Origin: Planococcus koreensis | GTDB lineage: Bacteria; Bacillota; Bacilli; Bacillales_A; Planococcaceae | Length of the DNA: 64,000 nt | Direction: 5' to 3' | Assembly: GCF_004761975.1 (NCBI RefSeq) | Contig: NZ_RQII01000028.1 | Coordinates: 1-64,000, forward strand | Part shown: positions 26,206 through 34,559 of the stretch, one piece after another | Position numbering within the stretch: the stretch's first letter is position 1 | How the letters are laid out: every line of letters starts with the position of its first letter | The notes under the pieces: generated by a model | What the model was told of the DNA's origin: nothing | Databases searched by the model: none | What the model saw: only the letters and a program-made list of their open reading frames with translations | Made by a program: the position numbers and the translations under genes

Positions 26206-27486
26206 TTATTTTTGTACCAACGCTTGTTCTTCTACATATGGAATCGTCAACGGGCCGAGCGGCAGGACTGCAATCGTCATGTTCTCGCCGTATTTCTTCT
26301 TCAGTTCCTCGATGGTCGCTTCGATATTATGGGTCGGCTTGAGCATCGCGCTTTCCACTTGTTCGTCGGTCAGCTTCGAGTAGACGAAAACGTCCGCCCA
26401 TACCTGGATAACGGCCTGCTTCTGCACTTGCCACTGGTCGAACACTTTGAATTCCGGGTTATTGATCATATCAAGCAGTTCTTGCGGCGAATTTGCCATG
26501 CCGAAGATTCCCTTGTAATTGCCGTGGTCCGGCAGCCCATCCGAACATTCGGACGCGATGATGATCGAACCGCCTTCTTTGACGATTTTATGGGCCGCAC
26601 TCATGCCTTTGACCGCCTGGTACAGGTTCTGGTCGAGCGGGTAGCCTGAATTGGATGCGATGACGACGTCAAAACGCTCGTCGCAGCGCAGCATGGCATG
26701 CTCTTTGGCAAACGCACAGCCTTGGTCGTGCGCTTCGTAAAGCTCGCCGGCAAAAATGGCCGTGATGTCTTTCTCCCGGTTCAATGTCACGTTGAGCATG
26801 AAATCCGGTTTGCACATGCCGTTAATCTCGCGTGTCATGTCCTGTACGGGGTTGTTGACCATATTGCCCCACGTCGCGAGCGGGTCGCCGATCATCCGGG
26901 CGTTATGGAACGTCATGATCGTTTCGATGCCGGCGATGCCGGGCATCATGCCTTTCGGTCCGCCGGAGAAGCCCGCAAAGAAATGGGGTTCAATAAAACC
27001 GGTGACGATTTTGAAATCCGATTCGACATAATCCTTGTTGAGGTAGACATCGCAGCCGAAGCGGCTGTGGCCAACCTTGACAAGCGTTTCTTTGTCGTGG
27101 CAATGGTTGTTGACGATGCGGATATTATCGACCACCCATTCGCCGAGCATGCCGACGAATTCTTCACGGGTCTGGTCGCGATGCGTGCCCGTTCCGTTGA
27201 TGACGACGAAGTTCTCAAGCGGCACGTGGTTCAGTTCTTCAATCAATGCCGGAACCAGGATGTGGTTCGGCGTCGGCCGCGTGATGTCGGAAATGACGAT
27301 CGACACCGTATCGGTCGCTTTCACCGACTCGCGCAGCGGCTGGGAGTTGATGGGATTGCGCAGCGCCTGGCGGATCGCTTCTTTATGGTCTTCCATTTTC
27401 GGCAGGTTTTTCGGTTCGATGATGAATGCATGGTCGGGCAGATCCAGGACCAGCCCGTCTTTTCCGTAAAGCAGATCTGTTTTCAT
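26206..27486 (-). CDS. larA: Nickel-dependent 2-hydroxyacid racemase, LarA family
   Basis: 426 residues. All main active-site residues are present with a constant offset of -6 from L. plantarum lactate racemase: His102 (THRDQT), His168 (EPHFFAG), the cofactor-linking Lys178 (SGGPKGMMPG) and His194 (TFHN). The cofactor genes larE, larB, larC and a nickel permease follow in the same operon. The enzyme moves a hydride to and from the pincer cofactor to invert a 2-hydroxyacid. Its operon partners are glycerate kinase and a KdgT-type permease rather than lactate genes, so glycerate or a sugar acid is a more likely substrate than lactate. LarA homologues with other substrates are known. Confidence 0.93.
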   Translation of the reverse strand: MKTDLLYGKDGLVLDLPDHAFIIEPKNLPKMEDHKEAIRQALRNPINSQPLRESVKATDTVSIVISDITRPTPNHILVPALIEELNHVPLENFVVINGTGTHRDQTREEFVGMLGEWVVDNIRIVNNHCHDKETLVKVGHSRFGCDVYLNKDYVESDFKIVTGFIEPHFFAGFSGGPKGMMPGIAGIETIMTFHNARMIGDPLATWGNMVNNPVQDMTREINGMCKPDFMLNVTLNREKDITAIFAGELYEAHDQGCAFAKEHAMLRCDERFDVVIASNSGYPLDQNLYQAVKGMSAAHKIVKEGGSIIIASECSDGLPDHGNYKGIFGMANSPQELLDMINNPEFKVFDQWQVQKQAVIQVWADVFVYSKLTDEQVESAMLKPTHNIEATIEELKKKYGENMTIAVLPLGPLTIPYVEEQALVQK

Positions 27487-27534
27487 GGGAAACCCTCACT
27501 TTTCGTCAGATTTGGTGCAGGTGCAGATAACACG

Positions 27535-27564
27535 TTATCCCCCTATCGGAAAATAGGGGGATAA
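27535..27564 (-). terminator. Perfect 12-bp hairpin between kdgT and larA
   Basis: TTATCCCCCTAT at 27,535-27,546 and its exact complement at 27,553-27,564, with a 6-nt loop and no long T-run. It lies after the permease gene in the 86-nt gap. It may be a partial terminator or an RNA processing/stability element that sets different levels for the upstream and downstream genes. Confidence 0.5.
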
Positions 27565-27572
27565 TTCTATGC

Positions 27573-28697
27573 TTAAAGTTCTGTGACTTCTTTGGTTTTG
27601 GTTTTCTTGCGGTCAGAATCAACTTCGTCAAGCGTACCGTCGATGCCCCGTTTGCGCTGGTATCTGTCAATCAGGATAACCCCGAGCGGGCACAGCAATG
27701 CAGTGGTGATCGTCGAAATGGAAATTTGGGCCGTCGCAATCGGAACGATGCTTTCAAGCTGCGCGTATTCCGCCGCTGACATCGCCCCTGAACTTACCGC
27801 TACTGCCGCAGCTGCCAGGATGGCCGCAGGAGTGGCCGCAGCATTCCCTGCCGTAGACGATTCCGCGATTGGTGCGATAAAGCTTTTCTCTTTGAAAATC
27901 TTGAATGCCAGGATGCCAAGTCCGGCAGTGACGAAAAACGTCAAGAACGCAAGTGCAAGTCCGCCGGCAAGTACTTCCGGATTAAAGAAGTTGGCCAAGT
28001 TCATGCCCGCTCCCAGCGCGAATGCGAAGAACGGGATCGGCAGCGTTTCGCCCGGCTTCAGGAATTCGCGGATTTTTGGATCCAGATTCCCTAAAATCAT
28101 GCCGATTGCAAGCGGCAAAAGAACCGCGATAAAGGAGATGACAGGGAAAGCAGTTCCCATCAGGCCAAGTGCCACTAAGGTGAAGAACGGGCCGTCATTA
28201 AGCGACAGAATCGACAAGCCGCCGACGTCCGAACGGTTGCCGTATTGTCCGGTCAAAGCTGCATATAACCCGCCGTTGCTGTTTGTCATGCCGGCAATGA
28301 TGGCCAGTGTCGAGAGGCCGAGAAGGCCATGCCACGGATCAAAGAAGAATCCGAATGCCACCCCGACGACAACACCGCCAAGGTATTTGGAGCCCGTTAA
28401 AATGGCTCCTTTTTTCAGTGCTTTGGCACCGACTTTCATGTTCATCTGGCTGCCGATCGAGAACAGGAACAACGCGATCAGCACGAGCGCGCCGTCTTTG
28501 AATAATTCCTGGGAGAACCCGCCGATGCGCAGGAACTCGTAAAATCCTTCATCCGTAGGTGCGGCGCCAAGTGCTTTCAAAATGGTTTGCACAAAAGGCA
28601 AATGAAGCTGGTCAATCGTGTTCAATGTCGCACCCAGTAATAACGGCACGATCATCAAGCCGCCCGGTACTTTCTCAATCGTATCTTTTATTCTCAT
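27573..28697 (-). CDS. 2-keto-3-deoxygluconate permease (KdgT family)
   Basis: 374 residues, about ten membrane segments. The start MRIKDTIEKVPGGLMIVPLLLGA and the stretch TNSNGGLYAALTGQYG with LSLNDGPFFT are typical of KdgT proton symporters for 2-keto-3-deoxygluconate and similar sugar acids. The ATG overlaps the glycerate kinase stop by 4 nt. In this operon it likely brings in the hydroxy- or sugar-acid that LarA and glycerate kinase then process. The C-terminal tail is charged and cytoplasmic. Confidence 0.9.
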   Translation of the reverse strand: MRIKDTIEKVPGGLMIVPLLLGATLNTIDQLHLPFVQTILKALGAAPTDEGFYEFLRIGGFSQELFKDGALVLIALFLFSIGSQMNMKVGAKALKKGAILTGSKYLGGVVVGVAFGFFFDPWHGLLGLSTLAIIAGMTNSNGGLYAALTGQYGNRSDVGGLSILSLNDGPFFTLVALGLMGTAFPVISFIAVLLPLAIGMILGNLDPKIREFLKPGETLPIPFFAFALGAGMNLANFFNPEVLAGGLALAFLTFFVTAGLGILAFKIFKEKSFIAPIAESSTAGNAAATPAAILAAAAVAVSSGAMSAAEYAQLESIVPIATAQISISTITTALLCPLGVILIDRYQRKRGIDGTLDEVDSDRKKTKTKEVTEL

Positions 28698-29857
28698 ACC
28701 AATAACCTCCCCTGTTGTGTAACGCTTTGGTGAAAATAAGCCCGAACAATCTGTTCTGCTGCATTTTCAATCAATTCTGCGGCCCCTTCGATCGCCTGTT
28801 TCAGCGTCATCGGGCCGTTAACGATGCTGTGGATGCTGACGACACCGAAATCGTGCAGCGCTTCTGCGCCTTTTCCGACCGAACCCGCGATGATGATCGT
28901 TGGCACCCCTTGGTCTTTTGCACGTTCCGCAACCCCCATCGGCGTTTTGCCGAAGGTCGTCTGGCTGTCCACTTGGCCTTCGCCGGTAAGGACGAGGTCC
29001 GTATTTTCCAATTCTTCGTTCAAGCCGATATAATCCAATACGACGTCAACGCCGCGCTTCATCTTGCTCGGAAAGAATGCCTGGAAAGCGCCTCCGATGC
29101 CGCCTGCTGCGCCTGCGCCCGGCTGTCCATGAAGCGACGTGCCGGTCTTTTTGTAGATCTGGTCAGCCCAATGCGCCATGTAACAATCAAGCGTTTCGAC
29201 CACTTCCGGTGATGCGCCTTTTTGCGGCCCGAACACATGCGATGCGCCTTCGGGTCCGATCATGGGATTCTGGACATCCGAGGCGATGGTGAACTGGCTT
29301 CGGGAGATGCGTTTGTCAAAAGAAGCAAGGTCGATCGCCTCGACTTTGTTCAATGCGCCCCCGCCGAAACCGATGTCCCGGCCATCAGCGTCCAATAAGC
29401 GCATGCCAAGTGCCTGCAGCATTCCGGCGCCGCCGTCATTGGTCGCCGAACCCCCAAGTCCGATGATGAATGACGTGAAGCCGGCATCAAGAGCGCTGCG
29501 AATCAATTCGCCGGTGCCGTATGTCGTCGCTGTCAGCGGCGACAATTGCCCTTCCGGCACGAGGTGAAGGCCTGACGCCGAAGCCATTTCGACAACACAG
29601 GTCTTGCCGTCGCCCAATACGCCATACGCCGCTTCGACCTGATTTTGCAGCGGCCCGGTCACGGTCACTTTCTGTATCCTGCCGCCGGTTGCCGCGACCA
29701 ATGTTTCCATGGTCCCTTCACCGCCGTCTCCGATCGGCAGCAGCACGGTTTCGGCACCCGCAAAGGCTTTCTTGATGCCTTTGTCGATTGCCTGTGCCGC
29801 TTCGACCGCCGTCAAACTCCCTTTAAATGAATCCGGAGCTATTATGATCTTCATCAA
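28694..29857 (-). CDS. Glycerate kinase (GarK/GlxK family)
   Basis: 387 residues starting KIIIAPDSFKGSLTAVEAAQAI, the family signature, with LPIGDGGEGTMETL, GLGGSATNDGGAGMLQALG and GEGQVDSQT all present. It phosphorylates D-glycerate to 2-phosphoglycerate (type I kinases), feeding lower glycolysis. First gene of the operon with the KdgT permease and lar genes, opposite a CdaR-type regulator, as in glucarate/galactarate and glyoxylate systems. The ribosome site GGGGG is 7 nt before the ATG and directly follows a cre-like sequence. Confidence 0.93.
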   Translation of the reverse strand: MMKIIIAPDSFKGSLTAVEAAQAIDKGIKKAFAGAETVLLPIGDGGEGTMETLVAATGGRIQKVTVTGPLQNQVEAAYGVLGDGKTCVVEMASASGLHLVPEGQLSPLTATTYGTGELIRSALDAGFTSFIIGLGGSATNDGGAGMLQALGMRLLDADGRDIGFGGGALNKVEAIDLASFDKRISRSQFTIASDVQNPMIGPEGASHVFGPQKGASPEVVETLDCYMAHWADQIYKKTGTSLHGQPGAGAAGGIGGAFQAFFPSKMKRGVDVVLDYIGLNEELENTDLVLTGEGQVDSQTTFGKTPMGVAERAKDQGVPTIIIAGSVGKGAEALHDFGVVSIHSIVNGPMTLKQAIEGAAELIENAAEQIVRAYFHQSVTQQGRLLV

Positions 29858-29866
29858 ATCCCCCTT

Positions 29867-29924
29867 CCGAAAGCGCTTCCACTAACTTAGTCTAAATTAT
29901 ATGAATATTGACTCCTTTCGTCTA
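29867..29924 (-). promoter_or_regulatory. Glycerate kinase/lar promoter with cre-like site
   Basis: Minus strand: TAGACG (29,919-29,924), 17-bp spacer, TATAAT (29,896-29,901). Just downstream, at 29,867-29,882, TGGAAGCGCTTTCGG is close to the CcpA cre consensus TGWAAGCGCTTNCA. A site about +8 to +23 would block transcription when better sugars are available. The palindrome is also immediately ahead of the ribosome site. Confidence 0.65.
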
Positions 29925-29997
29925 TGGTTATAACATATAAAGATAAAGCGGTTTCATTCCGTTAAATTGTACGAACCAAACAAAAGGTGGATAAATT

Positions 29998-31095
29998 ATG
30001 CAAATGCTCAACCAGAAAATGGCAAACGACATTGTTCGAGAGACTTCCCTGCGCCTGCACCGCAACGTCAACATTATGAATACGGAAGGCCGCATCATCG
30101 CCGCTCTGGACAAATCACGCATCGGCGCGGTCCACGAAGGCGCACGCCAAGTGCTCGCTACCGGGCAGTCGCTGGCAATCGCCGAAGGCCAGGAATGGGA
30201 AGGCGCACAGCCCGGCGTCAACTTGCCGCTCATCTTTATGGGCGAGCTGATCGGCGTCATCGGCATCACCGGAGCCCCGGAAGAGCTCGAAGACATCGGC
30301 GAATTGGTGAAGATGACGACCGAGCTGATGATCCGCCAAGCTTTCCTCGACTCCCAGATGGAATGGCAGCAGCGCACCAAAGAAATGATCATCGACCAAT
30401 TGCTGAGAAAAGATCCGTCGGTCACTACCGTCGAAGAAAACCTGGAACTATTGGGCCTGCGCCTTGAACCGCCGTTTACGTCCGTCATCATCCAGTTCAC
30501 CGAACGCGAGACTGCCAACCGCATCCTGATCCAGCAAGTGGAAAAAGCCATCGGCACCGGAATCGCCAGTTTTATCAACGTCAACCGCCTCGTCGTCATC
30601 CTCAGCGGCGTCGAACCAGAAGCTGTCGATGGCCAAGTCCAAGCGCTTCATGCGCTGCTGAAAAAACTCGACCTCCAGTTCCGGATGTCGTATAGCCTGC
30701 CCTATCACCATCTGCGCAAATTCAGCCAGTCCTACGAAGACTGCGAAATCACGCTCGAAATCAGCGGTTCAGGCAAAGAGCTGACGTCGTTCGCCTACAT
30801 CGAGCTGAAATCGCTGTTCTACCAAGTGGACGAAACGGTCGCCGAACGCTTTGCGCACCGCGTCCTGAAAAACTTGGACAAGACGAAAGCCGAAACACTG
30901 GAATCGTTCTTCGCCAATAATCTCAACATCCAAAAGACGGCGGATGATTTGTTCCTGCACCGCAATACGCTCATCTACCGCCTGAAAAAAATTGTCGACG
31001 AGACCGGCTACGACCCGAAGAATTTCAAAGACGCGCTGATCTTGCAGGCGGCGCTGTGGATTTTCCAGAAATGGGAACGCAAATCCATGTCCTGA
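29998..31095 (+). CDS. CdaR-type sugar diacid regulator
   Basis: 365 residues. Residues ~4-135 are the sugar-diacid recognition domain (LNQKMANDIVRET, LPLIFMGELIGVIGITG). A GGDEF-like/CdaR middle follows, and the C-terminal PucR-type helix-turn-helix is TLESFFANNLNIQKTADDLFLHRNTLIYRLKKI. CdaR activates garP/gudP and glycerate-pathway genes when glucarate, galactarate or glycerate is present. Divergent from the glycerate kinase operon, so it is the likely activator of that operon. An AAAAGGTGG ribosome site precedes the ATG. Confidence 0.92.
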   Translation: MQMLNQKMANDIVRETSLRLHRNVNIMNTEGRIIAALDKSRIGAVHEGARQVLATGQSLAIAEGQEWEGAQPGVNLPLIFMGELIGVIGITGAPEELEDIGELVKMTTELMIRQAFLDSQMEWQQRTKEMIIDQLLRKDPSVTTVEENLELLGLRLEPPFTSVIIQFTERETANRILIQQVEKAIGTGIASFINVNRLVVILSGVEPEAVDGQVQALHALLKKLDLQFRMSYSLPYHHLRKFSQSYEDCEITLEISGSGKELTSFAYIELKSLFYQVDETVAERFAHRVLKNLDKTKAETLESFFANNLNIQKTADDLFLHRNTLIYRLKKIVDETGYDPKNFKDALILQAALWIFQKWERKSMS

Positions 31096-31100
31096 AATGC

Positions 31101-31133
31101 AAAAAAGCTTTCCGTTTTTCGGAAAGCTTTTTT
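31101..31133. terminator. Bidirectional terminator after cdaR
   Basis: AAAAAAGCTTTCCG, a short loop, then CGGAAAGCTTTTTT: a near-perfect stem flanked by A- and T-runs. It serves cdaR (plus) and the EF-G-binding gene (minus), which ends at 31,139. Confidence 0.92.
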
Positions 31134-31138
31134 CGCCT

Positions 31139-31825
31139 TTATTTTTGCAGGCGCGCCGTGAAATCCGACAGGCGCTCGAGCGTGTTGATGTTGCGGTTGC
31201 ATACCGCGTTGTCCATGCAGATGTAATTTCCCCGTTTGACGAATTGGTCCTGTCCGGAGCTTTTCGTGCGGGCGGTGAACAAGCCCACTTCACTGTGGCG
31301 GTTGCAGATGGCGCAGACGCCTTTTTTCCCGCTGCGCGACAGCGTCCCGGAGACGCCTTCGAGCCGGCCGTCTTTCTGGGTCACGAGGTACATCAAGTTC
31401 GAACTTTCGGTCCACGCCAAATACGACATTTTGCTGAAGTCGACGGTTTCAGGCTTCGGCCCTTTGAGCTTTTTCGCTTTCGGGAACAGTTTCGCAAGGG
31501 CTTCGCTGGCGGCTGCAGGGAATGGAATGATATACGGCACGAGCGCTTCGAGGAACGCTTCGGCGTCCGCCGATTCCTTCACTGCTGCCAGCGGTCCCAG
31601 CACCGTCTTCTGTTCTTCGGTCAGCGCAGGGAATAGCTTGAAGACTTTCTCGTGCGCCAGATGCCGCAGCACGCTCAATACCTCGGCGTCGTTGCCCGTC
31701 GCCTGTCCCGTGACCAGGATTGCGGCCTGGTCTTTGATGAAATTGAATTGGTCGTTGCGGATGAACGCTTCCGGACGTTCCGAGCCGCCGCCGGTTTTAT
31801 CGGTCGTTTCTTTGACATGTATCAT
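31139..31825 (-). CDS. FusB/FusC-family EF-G-binding protein
   Basis: 228 residues. The C-terminal half has the four-cysteine zinc finger (CAICNRHSEVGLF and YICMDNAVCN), followed by LERLSDFTARL. The N-terminal half is the helical EF-G-binding part. FusB-type proteins bind elongation factor G and free stalled EF-G from ribosomes. Some give fusidic acid resistance, while chromosomal homologues in Bacillus relatives have an unclear housekeeping role. The AAGGAG ribosome site is well placed. Single-gene unit. Confidence 0.88.
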   Translation of the reverse strand: MIHVKETTDKTGGGSERPEAFIRNDQFNFIKDQAAILVTGQATGNDAEVLSVLRHLAHEKVFKLFPALTEEQKTVLGPLAAVKESADAEAFLEALVPYIIPFPAAASEALAKLFPKAKKLKGPKPETVDFSKMSYLAWTESSNLMYLVTQKDGRLEGVSGTLSRSGKKGVCAICNRHSEVGLFTARTKSSGQDQFVKRGNYICMDNAVCNRNINTLERLSDFTARLQK

Positions 31826-32028
31826 AATTAGCCACTCCTTATCGCGTAAGATGAAGTTTGTAAGGAAGCAAAGGATCGGACGGAGCTCTCCCTTTTCATT
31901 TCATCATACTCGAATTGACTGTCAATTTCCATTTGCGCAAACCTTGTCCTTTTTATGGAAGATTATTGCCATCCAGTAATTTACAGGCCATAATTAACAG
32001 CATACACACCAGTTAAAGGAGCGATTCG

Positions 32029-32556
32029 ATGAAACAAACAGCAGCAGCGGCTTTCATCAGCCTCGGCGTCTTGGCATTGCTCGCTGTCGGCGGGTTCCTG
32101 CTGATTCAGAACGGCTCTTCCAATGAAGACGAAGCACCAGCACCAATTCGGACTACTGGAAATTCTGCACCGCAGCCGGCAGCTGCCCCTGCTTCGCAGG
32201 AAGAGTTCACCGGCAGTTCAAAGAGCCCTGTCCAGCTTTCCAGCGATATGAGCGATTACGAAATGCAATTATACCTTCACGAAATGACGCATAATAAAGT
32301 CTACGCCGATGTTAAATTCGGCTCCCGGCCTTTGACGGCGGACAGTGTGGCGAAGCTGATCGAGATTGTGCAGGCCAACAGCTACCAGGACGAGAAATTC
32401 TACCTGGAGACGCTCAACGCCTGGCAGGAAGGCAATTTCTCCAATGCGGTCGACGTCCACAACACGATCTGGAGCTGGCACGGCGGAACCATCGGCAAAG
32501 CCACGCGGCTGATGACAGACCAGGAAGAACAGGAATACGCCAATATGCGCCACTAA
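32029..32556 (+). CDS. DUF6241-type membrane-anchored protein
   Basis: 175 residues. One N-terminal membrane segment (residues ~6-26, AFISLGVLALLAVGGFLLI), an Asp/Pro/Ala-rich linker, then a globular outer domain with MQLYLHEMTHNKVYADVKFG and TIWSWHGGTIGKATRLM. I believe this is the DUF6241 family known from Bacillus and relatives, with no known role. HEMTH resembles an HExxH-like string but lacks the exact zinc-protease pattern. AAAGGAG precedes the ATG. Confidence 0.75.
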   Translation: MKQTAAAAFISLGVLALLAVGGFLLIQNGSSNEDEAPAPIRTTGNSAPQPAAAPASQEEFTGSSKSPVQLSSDMSDYEMQLYLHEMTHNKVYADVKFGSRPLTADSVAKLIEIVQANSYQDEKFYLETLNAWQEGNFSNAVDVHNTIWSWHGGTIGKATRLMTDQEEQEYANMRH

Positions 32557-32567
32557 GCGCAGGTGAA

Positions 32568-32600
32568 GCATTTCCCGAAAGAGAGGAAATGCTTTTTATT
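32568..32600 (+). terminator. Terminator after the DUF6241 gene
   Basis: GCATTTCC, 9-nt loop, GGAAATGC, then TTTTTATTT. Standard intrinsic terminator about 10 nt after the stop codon. Confidence 0.88.
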
Positions 32601-32770
32601 TGAGTGAAAAAATATATTTTGTTTATAAACAACATTTATTTATTGATAAACGATATATTTTGGGGTATGATTTAATCAAAGACAGGGCAGGGGAAATTCG
32701 GCCAGTCGCGCAGATGATGTGCTGGCAGCTGTTCCCCCGCTTAACTATGATTTGAAACGAGGTGCTTTAC

Positions 32771-33250
32771 ATGAAACGGGAAACACTTTTTTTGAAGGCG
32801 GTACTCGTCTTGATGGCGCTGCCGGTTCTGGCGGTGTGCATATTCGTCGTGCCTCCGATATCGGAGTTCGCCGGCGAATTGATCGATGGGGTGCCTTTTG
32901 TGCAATACTTCTTCATGGCGGCGCTTTACGCGACGGCCGTTGCGTATTTCGTGGCGCTATACCAGACCTTGAAGCTGCTCGGCTATATCGACCGCAATAT
33001 CGCTTTCTCAGAGCTGTCGGTCAAAGCCCTGAAGAACATCAAACGCTGCGCACTGGCCATTACTGGCTTGTATGTATTGTGCCTGCCGATTATTCTGTAT
33101 GTGGCACAAGTTGATGACGCTCCGGGCCTCGGCGGGCTTGGCCTCGTCATCACATTCGGCGCATTGGTCATCGCGGTTTTCGCAGCGGTGCTCCAGAAAC
33201 TGCTGCAGAATGCCATCGAGTTAAAATCTGAAAATGATTTGACGGTCTGA
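32771..33250 (+). CDS. DUF2975 membrane protein
   Basis: 159 residues with four membrane helices (LVLMALPVLAVCIFVV; FVQYFFMAALYATAVAYFVALY; ALAITGLYVLCLPIILYVAQ; LVITFGALVIAVFAAVL), typical of DUF2975. These genes are usually followed by a small XRE regulator, as here (11 nt to its start). The ATG at 32,771 is chosen because GAGGTG sits 6-7 nt upstream and overlaps an alternative GTG. The function is unknown; it may be a stress- or envelope-related protein regulated by the partner. Confidence 0.85.
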   Translation: MKRETLFLKAVLVLMALPVLAVCIFVVPPISEFAGELIDGVPFVQYFFMAALYATAVAYFVALYQTLKLLGYIDRNIAFSELSVKALKNIKRCALAITGLYVLCLPIILYVAQVDDAPGLGGLGLVITFGALVIAVFAAVLQKLLQNAIELKSENDLTV

Positions 33251-33260
33251 GGTGAATGAT

Positions 33261-33470
33261 ATGGCGATAATTATCAATATTGACGTAATGCTGGCCAAGA
33301 GAAAAATGAGTGTAACCGAGCTGTCTGAGCGGGTCGGAATCACGATGGCCAACCTTTCCATTCTGAAAAACGGCAAAGCGAAAGCGATACGCTTTTCCAC
33401 GCTGGAAGCCATTTGCAAGGCATTGGATTGCCAGCCCGGCGATATTTTGGAATACAAAGAAAGCGAATGA
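33261..33470 (+). CDS. XRE/YozG-type helix-turn-helix regulator
   Basis: 69 residues, nearly all a Cro/CI-type helix-turn-helix (MLAKRKMSVTELSERVGITMANLSILKNGKAKAIRFSTLEAICKALDCQPGDILEY). This matches the YozG-like regulators paired with DUF2975 genes in Bacillus. The start at 33,261 is 7 nt after GAGGTG; an ATG at 33,252 overlaps that site and is less likely. It probably controls its own operon, perhaps through the GTTTATAAAC palindrome at 32,621. Confidence 0.88.
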   Translation: MAIIINIDVMLAKRKMSVTELSERVGITMANLSILKNGKAKAIRFSTLEAICKALDCQPGDILEYKESE

Positions 33471-33478
33471 ACACAGGA

Positions 33479-33512
33479 AAAGGCCCGACCGGCAGAGGTT
33501 GGGCCTTTTTGA
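33479..33512. terminator. Bidirectional terminator between XRE gene and LacI gene
   Basis: AAAGGCCCGACC, 6-nt loop, GGTTGGGCCTTTTT. It lies 8 nt after the XRE stop and 7 nt from the stop of the leftward LacI gene, so it serves both. Confidence 0.9.
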
Positions 33513-33518
33513 TGCCAT

Positions 33519-34559
33519 TTATTGAAGGATTTCGCCGCACGACTCACGGATGACGAGCGTCGGCTCGAGCTGAACCGTTACGGGCTGCATGGTTTCGCCC
33601 CGGCGTTTCGCAGCAATTGCCAGGATGAGCCGCTCCGCCGCTTCCCGTCCCATTTCATAGGCCGGCTGCCGGATGGTGGTAAGCGGAGGATTCAAATGCT
33701 TCGACCATTCGGTTTCATCGTAGCCGAGCAATGCAATATCCTGCGGCACGGCGATGTTCAATGTACCGAGGGCGTCAAGGATCTCGAGCGTCAGCCGATT
33801 ATTGGTCGACAGGATGGCATCCGGCTTGCCGCTCCCTGACAGCAATTGCTTCATCGCGGCCAGGCAATCTTCTTTGGTTTCGACGATTTTGATCAGTGCC
33901 GGATCTGTTTCGAGCCCATGCGCCGCTAACGCCTGCTTATAGCCTTCGAGCCGCTCTTGCCGGGGGCTGATGCCGTTTGCCGGATACAGGAAAATGGCGA
34001 TGCGGTTTTTCCCGAGCGCCGCGAGGTGGGAAACAGCAAGCATCGTCCCTTTGAAATTATCAGCAACGACCGTGTCGACTTCGACGCCCTTCACCCGCCT
34101 GTTCAAAAAGACGAGCGGGAACGCTTCTGCAGCGAGCGCAGCAAATAACGGATTGTCCTCGGATGCCGGATTGATGATGATGCCATCGAGCTGCCGCATC
34201 AAAAATTCCTTGATGTTCTTGCCTTCTTTCTCCGGATCGTCCCGTGAATTCAAGATCAGCAAGCTATAGCCCGCTTCCTGGCAGGCATCCTCGATTCCTT
34301 CCAGCACCATCAGCCAAAACGGATTTTGCAGATCGGACAAAATCAGCCCGATGGAATCGGTCTTCATTTGCTTCAATCCGCGCGCCAGTGCATTGGGGCG
34401 GTAATCGAGCGCATCGATGGCATCCTGCACCTTCCGCCTCGTGGCATCGGCAATGTAATCGGTGTTGTTCATCACGCGGGAAACGGTGGAAATCGACACC
34501 CCCGCCTGCCTGGCGACATCTTCGATCGTCAGCTTGCGCTTTGCCGGAATGTCCGTCAT
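33519..34559 (-). CDS. LacI-family transcriptional regulator
   Basis: 346 residues from the ATG at 34,559, which overlaps the stop of the CitE-like gene as ATGA; a longer upstream frame is not credible. The LacI helix-turn-helix LTIEDVARQAGVSISTVSRVMNNTDYIADATRRKVQDAI is residues ~8-50, followed by a periplasmic-binding-like effector domain (IGLILSDLQNPFW...LLGYDETEWS). It is co-transcribed with the CoA-transferase and lyase genes and probably binds the 20-bp palindrome at 36,652, shutting the operon when the substrate is absent. Confidence 0.92.
   Translation of the reverse strand: MTDIPAKRKLTIEDVARQAGVSISTVSRVMNNTDYIADATRRKVQDAIDALDYRPNALARGLKQMKTDSIGLILSDLQNPFWLMVLEGIEDACQEAGYSLLILNSRDDPEKEGKNIKEFLMRQLDGIIINPASEDNPLFAALAAEAFPLVFLNRRVKGVEVDTVVADNFKGTMLAVSHLAALGKNRIAIFLYPANGISPRQERLEGYKQALAAHGLETDPALIKIVETKEDCLAAMKQLLSGSGKPDAILSTNNRLTLEILDALGTLNIAVPQDIALLGYDETEWSKHLNPPLTTIRQPAYEMGREAAERLILAIAAKRRGETMQPVTVQLEPTLVIRESCGEILQ

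Noticed and set aside
26698-27564. Plus-strand open frame of 288 codons opposite larA
   Set aside because: Antisense shadow of larA, whose active-site residues are all present on the minus strand.
32621-32630. GTTTATAAAC palindrome as a firm operator
   Set aside because: It lies in a very AT-rich promoter region where such palindromes arise by chance; only mentioned as a possible XRE site.
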